Of a DNA stretch of 64,000 nucleotides, positions 27,309-35,850 are shown one piece after another. Source of the stretch: Variovorax sp. TBS-050B (lineage in GTDB: Bacteria; Pseudomonadota; Gammaproteobacteria; Burkholderiales; Burkholderiaceae_C); NCBI RefSeq assembly GCF_029893635.1, contig NZ_JARXYR010000001.1, forward strand, positions 496,001 to 560,000, read 5' to 3'. The translations under genes were made by a program, and so were the position numbers. The notes under the pieces are model-generated. The model was not told where the DNA came from, did no database searches, and worked only from the letters and a program-made list of their open reading frames with translations. Each line of letters begins with the position of its first letter. Position 1 is the first letter of the stretch.

Positions 27309-28544
27309 ATGCAGCAGCAGCAACCCCGTGACGTCCTCATCGTCGGCGCCGGCCCGGCCGGCCTGGCGCTCGCCATCGCACTGAGCGATGCCGGCCTCGC
27401 CGTCACCGTGGTCGACGCCCAGCCGCGCGAGGGGCTGGCCGCGCCGCCCGAAGACGGACGCGACATCGCACTGACCCATGCCAGCGTCGACACCCTGCGC
27501 GCGCTCGGCCTGTGGCAGCGGCTGCTGCCCGGCGAGATCGGGCGCATCCGCGAAGCCCGCGTGATCGACGGCGACCGCCAGGACGCCGCGCTGCGCTTCG
27601 TCGCGCCGGGGTGGGCGACCGAAGCGCTCGGCTGGATCGTGCCCAACCATGCGCTGCGCCGCGCGAGCTTCGCCGCCGCGGCCGAGCGCGCGGGCGTGCA
27701 GCTGCTGACCGGCACGCAGGTGCAGCGCGTCGAGGTCCGGTCCTCGCATGCGGAGCTGGAACTGGCACCGAAGACCGCGCCGGAGGCAGCGCAGCGGCTC
27801 CAGGGCCGGCTGCTGGTCGCCGCCGACAGCCGCTTCTCCTCGACGCGCCGGCAGCTCGGCATCGGCGTCGACATGGTCGATTTCGGCCGCACCATGATCG
27901 TCTGCCGCATGCGGCACGAACGGCCGCACGACGACATCGCCTACGAATGCTTCGGCTACGAGCGCACGCTCGCGGTGCTGCCCGCCGTGGGGGCCGAATC
28001 CTCGGTCGTCGTGACCACCGATGGCGCGTCCGCGGCGCGCCTGATGGCGCTGCCCGAGGCCGAGTTCGCGGCGCTGGTGCAGCGCCAGTTCCGCGACCGC
28101 TTCGGCGCCATGCACCTGAGCGGGCCGCGCCACCCCTATCCGCTGGTCGCCACCTGGGCGCGCCGCTTCGCCGCACCGCGCGCGGTGCTGGTGGGCGATG
28201 CGGCGGTGGGCATGCATCCCGTCACGGCCCATGGCTACAACCTCGGCCTTCGCAGCGTCGAACTGCTCTCGCAGGCCCTGGCCGAGGCGCTCGCGCAGCG
28301 CCGCGACATCGCGCAGCCCGCGGTGCTCGAAGGCTACGAGCGCGCGCACCGGCGCGGCTCGGCCGTGCTCTACCACGGCACCAACGCGGTGGCCAGGCTC
28401 TACGCGAGCAACGGCGCGCCGCAGCGCCTGGCCCGCCGCCTGCTCCTCGACGGCGCCCAGCGCCTGCCGCCGCTGAAGGCCGCGATCGTCGCGCAGCTGA
28501 CCCGGGCCGCTGGCGGTCGGCGCGCGGCGGCCGGAGAGGCCTGA
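27309..28544 (+). CDS. FAD-dependent ubiquinone-type hydroxylase (UbiM-like)
   Basis: A 411-residue flavin monooxygenase of the UbiH/UbiF/UbiM family, which hydroxylate the ubiquinone ring. It shows the FAD dinucleotide motif VGAGPAGLALA (about 12-22), the EDGRDIALTHAS segment typical of ubiquinone hydroxylases, and GDAAVGMHPVTAHGYNLGL near residue 297, which from memory fits the UbiM subgroup best. These enzymes use O2, so an FNR-like box upstream is surprising: it may serve at microaerobic transition. It ends in a 9-base tandem repeat and a terminator hairpin shared with convergent hemN. Confidence 0.82.
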   Translation: MQQQQPRDVLIVGAGPAGLALAIALSDAGLAVTVVDAQPREGLAAPPEDGRDIALTHASVDTLRALGLWQRLLPGEIGRIREARVIDGDRQDAALRFVAPGWATEALGWIVPNHALRRASFAAAAERAGVQLLTGTQVQRVEVRSSHAELELAPKTAPEAAQRLQGRLLVAADSRFSSTRRQLGIGVDMVDFGRTMIVCRMRHERPHDDIAYECFGYERTLAVLPAVGAESSVVVTTDGASAARLMALPEAEFAALVQRQFRDRFGAMHLSGPRHPYPLVATWARRFAAPRAVLVGDAAVGMHPVTAHGYNLGLRSVELLSQALAEALAQRRDIAQPAVLEGYERAHRRGSAVLYHGTNAVARLYASNGAPQRLARRLLLDGAQRLPPLKAAIVAQLTRAAGGRRAAAGEA

Positions 28545-28571
28545 GCGGACTGAGCGGACTGAGCGGACTGA
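28541..28571. repeat. Tandem 9-base repeat at a gene end
   Basis: CTGAGCGGA occurs three times in a row (28541, 28550, 28559) followed by CTGA. The first copy contains the TGA stop of the ubiM-like gene, so the other two are noncoding. It runs straight into the terminator hairpin. Confidence 0.9.
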
Positions 28572-28590
28572 CGGGGCCGCGGCCCGTCAG
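28568..28590. terminator. Bidirectional terminator hairpin
   Basis: CTGACGGG (28568-28575) pairs with CCCGTCAG (28583-28590) around a short GC-rich loop. It lies between the convergent ubiM-like gene and hemN and includes the hemN stop codon. No T-run follows. Confidence 0.6.
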
Positions 28591-30008
28591 ACGATGCGCG
28601 AGAAGCGCGTGCGGTTGCGGTCCGCCTGCAGATAGCGGTCGAACACCATCGCGATGGCGCGCACGAAGAACCACCCGAGCGGCGTGACCTCGATCTCGCG
28701 GCTGCGCAGCTCGACGAGGCCCTGCGCGGCCAGCGGCGCGAGTGCCGCGAGCTCGCCCGCGAAATGGCGCCTGAAGTCCACGAGGTGCGCCTGCCCGATC
28801 GCCTCGAAGTCCACGTGGCCCTGGCACATCAGCGCCATGATCACCGCGCGCCGGAGCACGTCGTCGCGCGTGAGCGCCAGCCCGCGAACGACCGGCAGCC
28901 GGTCCTGGTTCAGCAGGTCGTAGTACTCCTCCAGCGTCTTGGCGTTCTGGCTGTACGTCGCGCCGACGTTCCCGATCGCCGAGACGCCCAGCGCCACCAG
29001 GTCGCAATCGGGCTGCGTGCTGTAGCCCTGGAAGTTGCGGTGCAGCCGCCCCTGCCGCTTGGCGACGGCGAGCGGATCGTCGGGCAGCGCGAAATGGTCC
29101 ATGCCGATGTACACGTAGCCCGCCGCGGTGAGCGCGGCGATCGAGCGCGACAGCATCTGCACCTTGGTGGCCGCGTCCGGCAGCGCGTCGGCCGCGATGC
29201 GGCGTTGGGCCTTGAAGCGCTCGGGAAGATGCGCATAGGCGTAGAGCGCGATGCGGTCGGGCCGCAGCTCGCAGACCTGGTGCAGGGTGCGGTCGAAGGA
29301 GGCGGTGTCCTGCCGCGGCAGGCCGTAGATGAGGTCGATGTTGATCGAGCCGTAGCCGAGCGAGCGTGCGCTCGCCACCAGGTCGAACACCTGCGCCGCC
29401 GGCTGGATGCGGTGCACGGCCTTCTGCACTTCGGGGTCGAAGTCCTGCACCCCGAAGCTCAGGCGGTTGAAGCCCATCGTGGCCAGGCGCTCGAGCCGCG
29501 CGCCGTCGACGGTGCGCGGATCGATCTCGATCGACTGTTCGCGCACCGGCGACAGCGTGAACGTGTCGTCGAGCATCGTCACCAGTTCGCGCAGGCCGGC
29601 ATCGTTCAGGAAGGTCGGCGTGCCGCCGCCCAGGTGCAGCTGGCTGACGACGCCGCCGCGGCCGAGCTGCCGGGCCTGCAGGGCCGCCTCGCGCGCGAGG
29701 TAGTCCAGGTACTCCCTGCCCCGGCTCTTGTGCCGCGTGACGATCTTGTTGCAGGCGCAGTAGTAGCACAGCGACTCGCAGAACGGGATGTGCACGTACA
29801 GCGACAGCGGCCGGCCGTGCGCACCGAGCTCGCTGCGCTGCCGCAGGGCCTGGGCGTAGTCCTCCGCGGTGAAGGCGTCGACGAACCGGTCCGCGGTGGG
29901 ATAGGAGGTGTAGCGCGGCCCCGTCACGTCGAAGCGCCGCAGCACCTCCGGCGAAGGCATCACGGGCTCGGGATCGGCAAGGGCTTCGAGGGCAAGGGAG
30001 GGATTCAT
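28587..30008 (-). CDS. hemN: Oxygen-independent coproporphyrinogen III oxidase
   Basis: Radical SAM enzyme making protoporphyrinogen IX without oxygen, needed for haem in NarI, qNor and cytochromes under anoxia. The 473-residue protein has the HemN cysteines C77, C81, C84 and C86 (CESLCYYCAC), the start PRYTSYPTADRF at residue 31, GGGTPTFLND, and FGVQDFDPEVQKAVHRIQP. Length and the trip-wire N-terminus fit true HemN and not the HemW look-alikes. The ATG at 30008 (MNPSLALEAL) is favoured; an upstream in-frame ATG at 30041 would start about where transcription is predicted to begin. Shares one FNR box with the divergent fnr gene. Confidence 0.94.
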   Translation of the reverse strand: MNPSLALEALADPEPVMPSPEVLRRFDVTGPRYTSYPTADRFVDAFTAEDYAQALRQRSELGAHGRPLSLYVHIPFCESLCYYCACNKIVTRHKSRGREYLDYLAREAALQARQLGRGGVVSQLHLGGGTPTFLNDAGLRELVTMLDDTFTLSPVREQSIEIDPRTVDGARLERLATMGFNRLSFGVQDFDPEVQKAVHRIQPAAQVFDLVASARSLGYGSINIDLIYGLPRQDTASFDRTLHQVCELRPDRIALYAYAHLPERFKAQRRIAADALPDAATKVQMLSRSIAALTAAGYVYIGMDHFALPDDPLAVAKRQGRLHRNFQGYSTQPDCDLVALGVSAIGNVGATYSQNAKTLEEYYDLLNQDRLPVVRGLALTRDDVLRRAVIMALMCQGHVDFEAIGQAHLVDFRRHFAGELAALAPLAAQGLVELRSREIEVTPLGWFFVRAIAMVFDRYLQADRNRTRFSRIV

Positions 30009-30039
30009 CGCGGCTTCGCAAGGCTGCTGGCAATGGCCC

Positions 30040-30109
30040 ACTATGCGGCGGCTCCGGCCGGCCGGCCTTGATGTGCATCAAGCCTCGCGGCTGCCCTGCG
30101 CCACAGAAT
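30040..30109. promoter_or_regulatory. Single FNR box serving divergent hemN and fnr promoters
   Basis: The perfect box TTGATGTGCATCAA (30068-30081) stands 29.5 bases from a -10 on each side: CATAGT on the minus strand (30040-30045) for hemN and CAGAAT (30104-30109) for the fnr gene. Both would have the box at -41.5, so one dimer could activate both or must choose between them. Confidence 0.8.
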
Positions 30110-30132
30110 CGCCCCAACCCCGAAGCCCATCC

Positions 30133-30846
30133 ATGAAAGCCGAGAACGTCAAGGTCGCCTGTTCGAGTTGCTCGCTGCGCGAGCTCTGCATGCCGATCGG
30201 CCTCACGCCGGCGGAGCTGCAGCGCGTCGACGAGGTGGTCGCCTCGCGCCGCAAGCTGCGGCGCCGCGAAGTGCTGTTCCGCAACGGCGAAACCTTCGGC
30301 GCCCTGTACGCGATCCGCACCGGCTTCTTCAAGACCCGGGTCGCCACCGAGGACGGCCGCGACCAGGTCACCGGCTTCCAGATGGCCGGCGAGATCATCG
30401 GCCTCGACGGCATCGTCAACGACCAGCACACCTGCGACGCGGTCGCGCTCGAGGACGCCGAGGTCTGCGTCATGCCCTTCCACCGCATCGAGCAGCTCTC
30501 GCGCGAGGTTCCCGCGCTGCAGCGCCATATGCACCAGATCATGAGCCGCGAGATCGTGCGCGAACACGGTGTGATGCTGCTGCTCGGCAGCATGCGGGCG
30601 GAGGAGCGGCTCGCGGCCTTCCTGCTCAACCTCGTGCAGCGCCTGCATGCGCGCGGCTTCTCGCGCTCCGAGTTCGTGCTGCGCATGACGCGCGAGGAGA
30701 TCGGCAGCTACCTCGGCCTCACGCTCGAGACGGTGAGCCGCACGCTGTCGAAGTTCATGGAGGACGGCATCGTGCAGGTGGAAAAGCGCCATCTGCGCAT
30801 TGCCGACGCCGATGCGCTGCAGCGCATCGTCAATCCGGGCTCCTGA
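30133..30846 (+). CDS. fnr: FNR-type oxygen-sensing regulator
   Basis: CRP/FNR-family regulator of 237 residues. C10, C13, C19 (CSSCSLRELC) and C112 (VCVMPF) match the four ligands of the oxygen-labile [4Fe-4S] cluster of E. coli FNR. The recognition helix reads EIGSYLGLTLETVSRTLSKF and keeps the E-x-x-S-R pattern that reads TTGAT half-sites, matching the boxes in this window. Its own promoter carries such a box, so it may autoregulate. This gene is the obvious candidate controller for the whole nitrate island. Confidence 0.95.
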   Translation: MKAENVKVACSSCSLRELCMPIGLTPAELQRVDEVVASRRKLRRREVLFRNGETFGALYAIRTGFFKTRVATEDGRDQVTGFQMAGEIIGLDGIVNDQHTCDAVALEDAEVCVMPFHRIEQLSREVPALQRHMHQIMSREIVREHGVMLLLGSMRAEERLAAFLLNLVQRLHARGFSRSEFVLRMTREEIGSYLGLTLETVSRTLSKFMEDGIVQVEKRHLRIADADALQRIVNPGS

Positions 30847-30984
30847 CGCCGCCTGCGGTGCGCCCGCGCGGGCCCCCGCCGTGACATTTGGGAACCTTCT
30901 TCACCATCGGGATGTGCGCGGCGCCCGGCCGCGGGGCGTTGGAAGACGCACAAGGGCCTTTTTCCGCCCTTTCAGGAACCCAGA

Positions 30985-31356
30985 ATGACTTCTTCGCGAA
31001 CCGCTCTCAAGCTCGCCGCCGCAGCCCTGGTGGGCGCCGGCGCCCTGCTCGGCGCCGCCTCCGCCAGCGCCGGCACCAGCTGGTCCGTCGGCATCAGCGT
31101 CCCGGGCGTGGTGGTGAACGAGCCCGCACCGGTCTACTACGAGCCGGCGCCGGTCTATTCGCGCCCGGCCCCGGTGTACTACCCGCCTGCGCAGCCGGCC
31201 TACGTGGTCCCGGCACCCGCCTACGACGCCTCCCGCTGGGAGGAGCGCCGCTGGGAGGAACGCCGCGCCGAACGCTGGGAAGAGCGCCGCGCGCGCCGCG
31301 AATGGCGCCGCCGCCAGTGGGAGCGCGAGCACTACTACTACGGCGACCGCGACTGA
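30985..31356 (+). CDS. Secreted PXPV-repeat, Arg/Glu-rich small protein
   Basis: A 123-residue protein with a Sec signal peptide (about residues 1-29, cleaving after ASASA). The mature part starts with a beta-like segment, then PAPVYY-type repeats (three to four copies at about 48-70), then a highly charged tail of WEERR-type repeats (about 85-118). Such PXPV-repeat proteins are common and uncharacterised in Burkholderiales, probably periplasmic or cell-surface. The 138 bases upstream hold no recognised operator. It converges on paoC with a hairpin between. Confidence 0.75.
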   Translation: MTSSRTALKLAAAALVGAGALLGAASASAGTSWSVGISVPGVVVNEPAPVYYEPAPVYSRPAPVYYPPAQPAYVVPAPAYDASRWEERRWEERRAERWEERRARREWRRRQWEREHYYYGDRD

Positions 31357-31366
31357 TCCCCCCGTG

Positions 31367-31384
31367 GGCCGCGCTCAGGCGGCC
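31367..31384. terminator. Hairpin between convergent genes
   Basis: GGCCGC (31367-31372) pairs with GCGGCC (31379-31384) around GCTCAG, spanning the paoC stop and following the PXPV gene. A likely bidirectional terminator without a T-run. Confidence 0.5.
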
Positions 31385-33603
31385 TGAAGCAGGTCCTCCA
31401 CCAGCACCGGCAGCTTGCGCAGCCGCCTGCCGGTCGCGTGGAACACCGCGTTCACGATCGCGGGCGCCACGCCCACCATCGCCACCTCGCCGAGCCCCTT
31501 CGCGCCGAGCGCGTTGAAGCGCGTGTCGGGCTGGCCGACGAAGTCGACCTCGATGCGGCCGATGTCGGCCGCCACCGGCAGCACGTACTCGGCCAGGTCG
31601 GCATTGAGGAAGCCGCCATGGCGCGGATCGACCTCGCTGATCTCGCGCAGCGCCGCGCCGATGCCCCAGACCACGCCGCCCTCGACCTGGCTGCGCGCGG
31701 TGCGCGGGCTCACGACCGCGCCGCAGTCGGCCACGCTGACCACGCGCGGCACGCGGATGCGGCGCGTGGTGGGCTCGATGCGCACTTCGACGAAATGCGC
31801 GATGAAGCTGAAGGCCACGAAGTCCGGGTACACCGGCCCGGCGGCTGCCGGCAGGCCGCCCGTGAGCCGGCCGTAGACCTGCTCGGGCTGGCCGGGCGCG
31901 CGGCGCCGGCTCTCGGCCTCGGCGAAGGGCCGGCCCGATGCGCGCAGCAGCGCGAGCGGCGCGGCATCGGGTGCGGCGCGGTCGGCCTGGGCGCGCAGTT
32001 CGTCCACGAGCTGCTCGATCGCCTCCGCCACGGGCGGCAGCGCGGTCGCGGTGCCCCAGGAACCCGCCGTCAGATGCTGCGGCGCGGCGGCGGTGTCGCC
32101 GAGCACCACCTCGACCGCCGCGGTGCCGATGCCGAGCGCGCGCGCCGCCGCGACCGCGATCGCGGTGCGCAGGCCCTGTCCCATCTCGTGGCCGCCCACG
32201 CTCACGCGCGCGGTGCCGTCGGCGCGCAGCCGCACGCGCGCAACGGCCGGCGCCATCGCGGCCTTGTAGATGCCGAGCGCCACGCCCCAGCCCAGGAGGC
32301 TGCCGTCGGGCGCGCGCATCGAGCCCGGCGCCATCGTGCGGCGCTGCCAGCCGAACATCTCGCTGCCGCGCATCAGGCACTCGCGCACATGGCGCGAGGA
32401 AAAAGGCTTGCCGGTCAGCGGATCGGCCGCGGCATCGTTCGCGAGCCGGAAGGCCACGGGGTCGCGATCCAGCGCATAGGCCAGTTCGTCGATCGCGCTT
32501 TCGAAGGCGAAGGCGGCCGGATGCTCGAAGGGCGCGCGCATGTAGCCGGGCGTCTGCACGTCGGTGCGCACCAGCCGCTCGCGGCCGAGGAAGTGGGGCA
32601 CGCCGTAGAGCCGCGACGTGATCTCGGTTCCCACCGAAGGGAACAGGTCGTGGCGCGAGGTCTGCTGGTCGATCTCGTGCACCGCCGCGATGAGCCGCCC
32701 CTCGCGGTCCGCGCCCAGGCGCACGCGGTGCCGGCCCGCGGGCCGGAAGCTCGTGTTGTGGAACAGCTGCGCCCGCGTCATCAAGAGCTTCACGGGCCGG
32801 CCGAGCCGGCGCGCCGCGAGCGCGACCAGCGCGGTGTGCGACTGCAGCGAGTTCTTCTGGCCGAAGCCGCCGCCGAGCGTGGGCGAGAGCACGCGCACCT
32901 GCGCCGGATCGAGACCGAGCTGCTTCGCGAGGCCGTGGCGCACGCCCTCGGCGTTCTGCGTCGGTTCGTGCACGGTCAGCATGCCGTCCTGCCACTGCGC
33001 GACGGTGGCGATGATCTCCATCGGGTTCTGGTGCTGCGGCGGCAGGTCGTAGCGCTGGTCCACGCGCACCTCGGAGCGCGCGAACGCGGCCTCGGCATCG
33101 CCCACGCGACGGTCGGCGAACATCGGCTGCGGCAGCACCTCGGACTGGGCGAGCGGCGCGCCGTCGGCGGCATCGAGCGTGGCGGCGAACGGCGCGGCTT
33201 CGTACGCGACCTCGACGCGCGCGGCGGCCTCGCGCGCGGCTTCGAGCGTGTCGGCCACGACCATCGCCACGCTCTGGCCGCGGTAGGCGATCTGGTCCGA
33301 ACGCAGCGGATAGAAGCTCTGGAAGCCGAAGCCGCCCGCCATCAGGAAGCCGGCGCTCTCGAAAGCCCCGATGTTCTCGTGCGTGAGCACGGCGCGCACG
33401 CCGCGCACGCGCTCTGCGGCCGCGGTGTCGATGCGCACGATGCGGCCGCGCGCGATGCGCGAAGGCACGAGCGCGGCATGCAGCAGGCCGGGGCGCGTGT
33501 CGTCGGCCGCATAGCGCGTGAGGCCGCGCACCTTGTCGCGCGCATCCACGCGCTCGGCGCCGGGGCGCGCCCTGCGCGCCGCCGTGGGGGTCGAAGTGGC
33601 CAT
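31375..33603 (-). CDS. paoC: Aldehyde oxidoreductase molybdenum-binding subunit (PaoC/YagR-like)
   Basis: Catalytic subunit, 742 residues, of a xanthine-dehydrogenase-family aldehyde oxidoreductase. The start VDARDKVRGLTRYAADDTRP, the cofactor-binding TLGGGFGQKNSLQSHTAL (about 245-262), VGGHEMGQGLRT, and the catalytic glutamate in GAKGLGEVAMVG near residue 700 are all present. The length matches the PaoC/YagR type, which oxidises aromatic aldehydes. Electrons would pass to PaoB and PaoA. It is the last gene of the doxX-paoA-paoB-paoC run. Substrate cannot be read from sequence. Confidence 0.92.
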   Translation of the reverse strand: MATSTPTAARRARPGAERVDARDKVRGLTRYAADDTRPGLLHAALVPSRIARGRIVRIDTAAAERVRGVRAVLTHENIGAFESAGFLMAGGFGFQSFYPLRSDQIAYRGQSVAMVVADTLEAAREAAARVEVAYEAAPFAATLDAADGAPLAQSEVLPQPMFADRRVGDAEAAFARSEVRVDQRYDLPPQHQNPMEIIATVAQWQDGMLTVHEPTQNAEGVRHGLAKQLGLDPAQVRVLSPTLGGGFGQKNSLQSHTALVALAARRLGRPVKLLMTRAQLFHNTSFRPAGRHRVRLGADREGRLIAAVHEIDQQTSRHDLFPSVGTEITSRLYGVPHFLGRERLVRTDVQTPGYMRAPFEHPAAFAFESAIDELAYALDRDPVAFRLANDAAADPLTGKPFSSRHVRECLMRGSEMFGWQRRTMAPGSMRAPDGSLLGWGVALGIYKAAMAPAVARVRLRADGTARVSVGGHEMGQGLRTAIAVAAARALGIGTAAVEVVLGDTAAAPQHLTAGSWGTATALPPVAEAIEQLVDELRAQADRAAPDAAPLALLRASGRPFAEAESRRRAPGQPEQVYGRLTGGLPAAAGPVYPDFVAFSFIAHFVEVRIEPTTRRIRVPRVVSVADCGAVVSPRTARSQVEGGVVWGIGAALREISEVDPRHGGFLNADLAEYVLPVAADIGRIEVDFVGQPDTRFNALGAKGLGEVAMVGVAPAIVNAVFHATGRRLRKLPVLVEDLLQAA

Positions 33604-33607
33604 CGGT

Positions 33608-34603
33608 TCAGCTCCTGTCCTTGGCGATCATGAGGGCGTCGGTCACGGTCTCGATGCCGAGCGCGACCTTGAATCCGTTGTGCGCGAGCGGCCGAGCCTC
33701 GGCGAACGCCAGCTCGGCCGCGCGCCGCGCCGCGGCGCGCGTGAGCGGCCGGCCGACCAGGCTGCGCTCGGCCTCGTCGGCGCGCCAGGGCCGCGTGGCG
33801 ACGCCGCCGAGCGCGATGCGTGCATCCGCCACGCGGTTGCCCTGCAGCTGCACCGCCACCGCGGCCGAGGCGAGCGCGAAGGCATACGACTCGCGGTCGC
33901 GGACCTTGTGGTACGTCGAGGCCCGGCCGATCGGCCCGCGCGGCACGCGGATGCGCACGATGAGCTCGTCCTCGGCCAGCACCGTCTCCAGGTGCGGCGT
34001 GCTGCCGGGCGCGCGATGCAGTTCGCGCACCGGCACCGCGCGCTCGCCGCGCGGGCTCAGCGTGTCGACCACCGCATCGAAGGCCGCGAGCGCCACCGCC
34101 ATGTCGCCCGGATAGACCGCCACGCAGGCCTCGCTCGCACCCAGCACCGCATGGCCGCGGTTGAGCCCGTCGAGCGCCGCGCAGCCGCTGCCCGGCACGC
34201 GCTTGTTGCAGGCGTACTCGCCCGCGCCGCGGAAATAGGCGCAGCGCGTGCGCTGCAGCAGGTTGCCGCCGACGGTCGCCATGTTGCGCAACTGCTGCGA
34301 GGCGGCCTTCCACAGCGCTTCGGACAGCGCCGGGAACTCGCGCTGCACGGTCGCATGCTCGGCCACGTCGCTCATCGGCGCCAGCGCGCCGATGCGCAGC
34401 TCGCCGCGGCGGCTCGCGTCGATGCCGGCCAGGCCCTCGAGGCGCGTGACGTCGATCACCGTGGCGGGCGACTCCACGCCCAGCTTCATCAGGTCGAACA
34501 GCGTGGTGCCGCCCGCGAAGTAGCGCGCACCGGGGCTGTGGCGGGCATGCAGCGCGACAGCTTCGCCGGCCTCGCGCGGACGCAGGTAGGCGAAATCACG
34601 CAT
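33608..34603 (-). CDS. paoB: Aldehyde oxidoreductase FAD subunit (PaoB/YagS-like)
   Basis: FAD-binding subunit of 331 residues. FAD motifs YFAGGTTLFDLMK (about 28-40) and TVGGNLLQRTRC (about 111-122) are present. The cysteines in RTRCAYFRGAGEYACNKRVPG and GSGC (about 122-145) match the additional [4Fe-4S] cluster that sets the PaoB type apart from ordinary xanthine dehydrogenase FAD subunits. Four bases separate it from paoC, and its start overlaps the paoA stop by eight bases. Confidence 0.92.
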   Translation of the reverse strand: MRDFAYLRPREAGEAVALHARHSPGARYFAGGTTLFDLMKLGVESPATVIDVTRLEGLAGIDASRRGELRIGALAPMSDVAEHATVQREFPALSEALWKAASQQLRNMATVGGNLLQRTRCAYFRGAGEYACNKRVPGSGCAALDGLNRGHAVLGASEACVAVYPGDMAVALAAFDAVVDTLSPRGERAVPVRELHRAPGSTPHLETVLAEDELIVRIRVPRGPIGRASTYHKVRDRESYAFALASAAVAVQLQGNRVADARIALGGVATRPWRADEAERSLVGRPLTRAAARRAAELAFAEARPLAHNGFKVALGIETVTDALMIAKDRS

Positions 34604-35249
34604 GGCGGCGGCCCTCCGGCGCCAGCATCTGCGGCGCGGCCGCGCGGATCGCCTCCAGGATGCCCACATAGGCGCCGCAGCGGCAGAGATTGCCGCTCAT
34701 GTACTCGCGGATCTGCGCGTCGCTCGTGGCATGGCCTTCGCGCACGCAGGCGATCGCGGCCATCACCTGACCCGGTGTGCAGTAGCCGCACTGCAGCGCA
34801 TCGTGGTCGATGAAGGCCTGCTGCATCGGATGCAGCGCCCCGTCGGCCGACCCGATCCCTTCGATGGTGGTGACCGCGCAGCCGTCGGTCTTGACGGCGA
34901 GCGTGAGGCAGGACGCGACCCGGCGACCGTCGACGTGCACCGTGCAGGCGCCGCACTGGCCGTGGTCGCAGCCCTTCTTGGCGCCGGTCAGGCCGAGCTG
35001 CTCGCGCAGCATGTCGAGCAGCGAGGTGCGCGGCTGCAGCATCAGCCGGTGCACCTGGCCGTTGACCGTGACCTGCGTGGGCTGGCTGCCTTCGTAGGGA
35101 CCGGCCGCGGGCGCCGGCCCGTCGGCCGCGCCGGCGGCCGGTGCGGCCGCGGCGCCGAGGCCGGCGGCCGTGGCCATCATGAAGGTGCGCCGGCGAAGCG
35201 GCGGCGTGGCGCCGCCCCCGGCGGCGGACAGGGTGTTCAGGGAGGTCAT
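34596..35249 (-). CDS. paoA: Aldehyde oxidoreductase [2Fe-2S] subunit with Tat signal (PaoA/YagT-like)
   Basis: Iron-sulfur subunit of 217 residues. A Tat signal (LRRRTFMMATAAGLG, about 18-32) shows that the folded complex is exported to the periplasm, as for E. coli PaoABC. The plant-type cluster is seen in KGCDHGQCGACTVHVDG plus a later Cys, and the second cluster in QCGYCTPGQ with NLCRCGAY. Downstream of doxX by 32 bases. No paoD/xdhC-type chaperone gene is adjacent. Confidence 0.93.
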   Translation of the reverse strand: MTSLNTLSAAGGGATPPLRRRTFMMATAAGLGAAAAPAAGAADGPAPAAGPYEGSQPTQVTVNGQVHRLMLQPRTSLLDMLREQLGLTGAKKGCDHGQCGACTVHVDGRRVASCLTLAVKTDGCAVTTIEGIGSADGALHPMQQAFIDHDALQCGYCTPGQVMAAIACVREGHATSDAQIREYMSGNLCRCGAYVGILEAIRAAAPQMLAPEGRRHA

Positions 35250-35281
35250 CGTGGAAGTCCTTGTGAAGTCGGCCGCACGAT

Positions 35282-35737
35282 TCAGGCGCGCCGCGCCAGC
35301 CATGCATCGACCGAGGCGCGGCCGCCGCCGCGTGCGGCGATCAGCAGCGCGGTGAAGAACAGCATCAGCGGGTACTCGAAGCCGCGGTCGATCCACGGAA
35401 AGGTGGGCGCCAGCAGCCAGCAGATCACGAGCATCTGCACCACCACCATCGGCGCCACCAGCCGCGTCAGCAGCCCGGCCGCGAGCATCAGTCCACCCAC
35501 GCCCTCGAGCAGCGCGACGAACCAGCCGATCGCCGGTGCCGCGGGCAGGTGCAGCACGTTGCCGATCAGGTGGACCGAGCCCGCCATCGGGTCGGCCATG
35601 CTGCCGTGGCTGCGGCCCAGCATCTTCGGCAGGCCGTGGGTCATGAGCATCAGGCCGAAGGCCACGCGCAGCAGCAGATAGCTCCAGGGCTCCAGCCGCT
35701 CGCAGAAACCGCGCAGTCGCGGCAGGATCGATCGCAT
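35282..35737 (-). CDS. DoxX-family membrane protein
   Basis: A 151-residue protein with four predicted membrane helices. Family features are LLLRVAFGLMLMTHGLPKML (about 21-40) and LEGVGGLMLAAGLLTRLVA (about 77-95). DoxX-like proteins accompany oxidoreductases and thiol stress systems but their biochemical role is mostly unclear. It is the first gene of the run leading to paoABC and is divergent from a LysR regulator, so it may help the aldehyde oxidase deliver electrons at the membrane; that is speculative. Confidence 0.85.
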   Translation of the reverse strand: MRSILPRLRGFCERLEPWSYLLLRVAFGLMLMTHGLPKMLGRSHGSMADPMAGSVHLIGNVLHLPAAPAIGWFVALLEGVGGLMLAAGLLTRLVAPMVVVQMLVICWLLAPTFPWIDRGFEYPLMLFFTALLIAARGGGRASVDAWLARRA

Positions 35738-35809
35738 CGCAGTGCACTCCTCGGGGTGGGGATGCGCTGGAGTCTGGATGTTTGGCTCCGCCGAATAAAT
35801 GCCCGAATG

Positions 35810-35822
35810 TTGTCAATACAAT
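35810..35822. promoter_or_regulatory. Overlapping divergent promoter elements, lysR and doxX-pao
   Basis: An AT-rich island in GC-rich DNA. TACAAT (35817-35822) is a strong -10 for the lysR gene, while TTGACA on the minus strand (35811-35816) could be the -35 of the doxX operon. TTGT-CAAT-ACAA is a short palindrome suited to a LysR protein. Not proven. Confidence 0.45.
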
Positions 35823-35850
35823 CCAACGAACCTCAACAATCCACGCGCTC

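Noticed and set aside
28541..28571. Possible CRISPR-like or mobile repeat
   Set aside because: Only three contiguous 9-base units with no spacers; it is a simple tandem duplication at a gene end.
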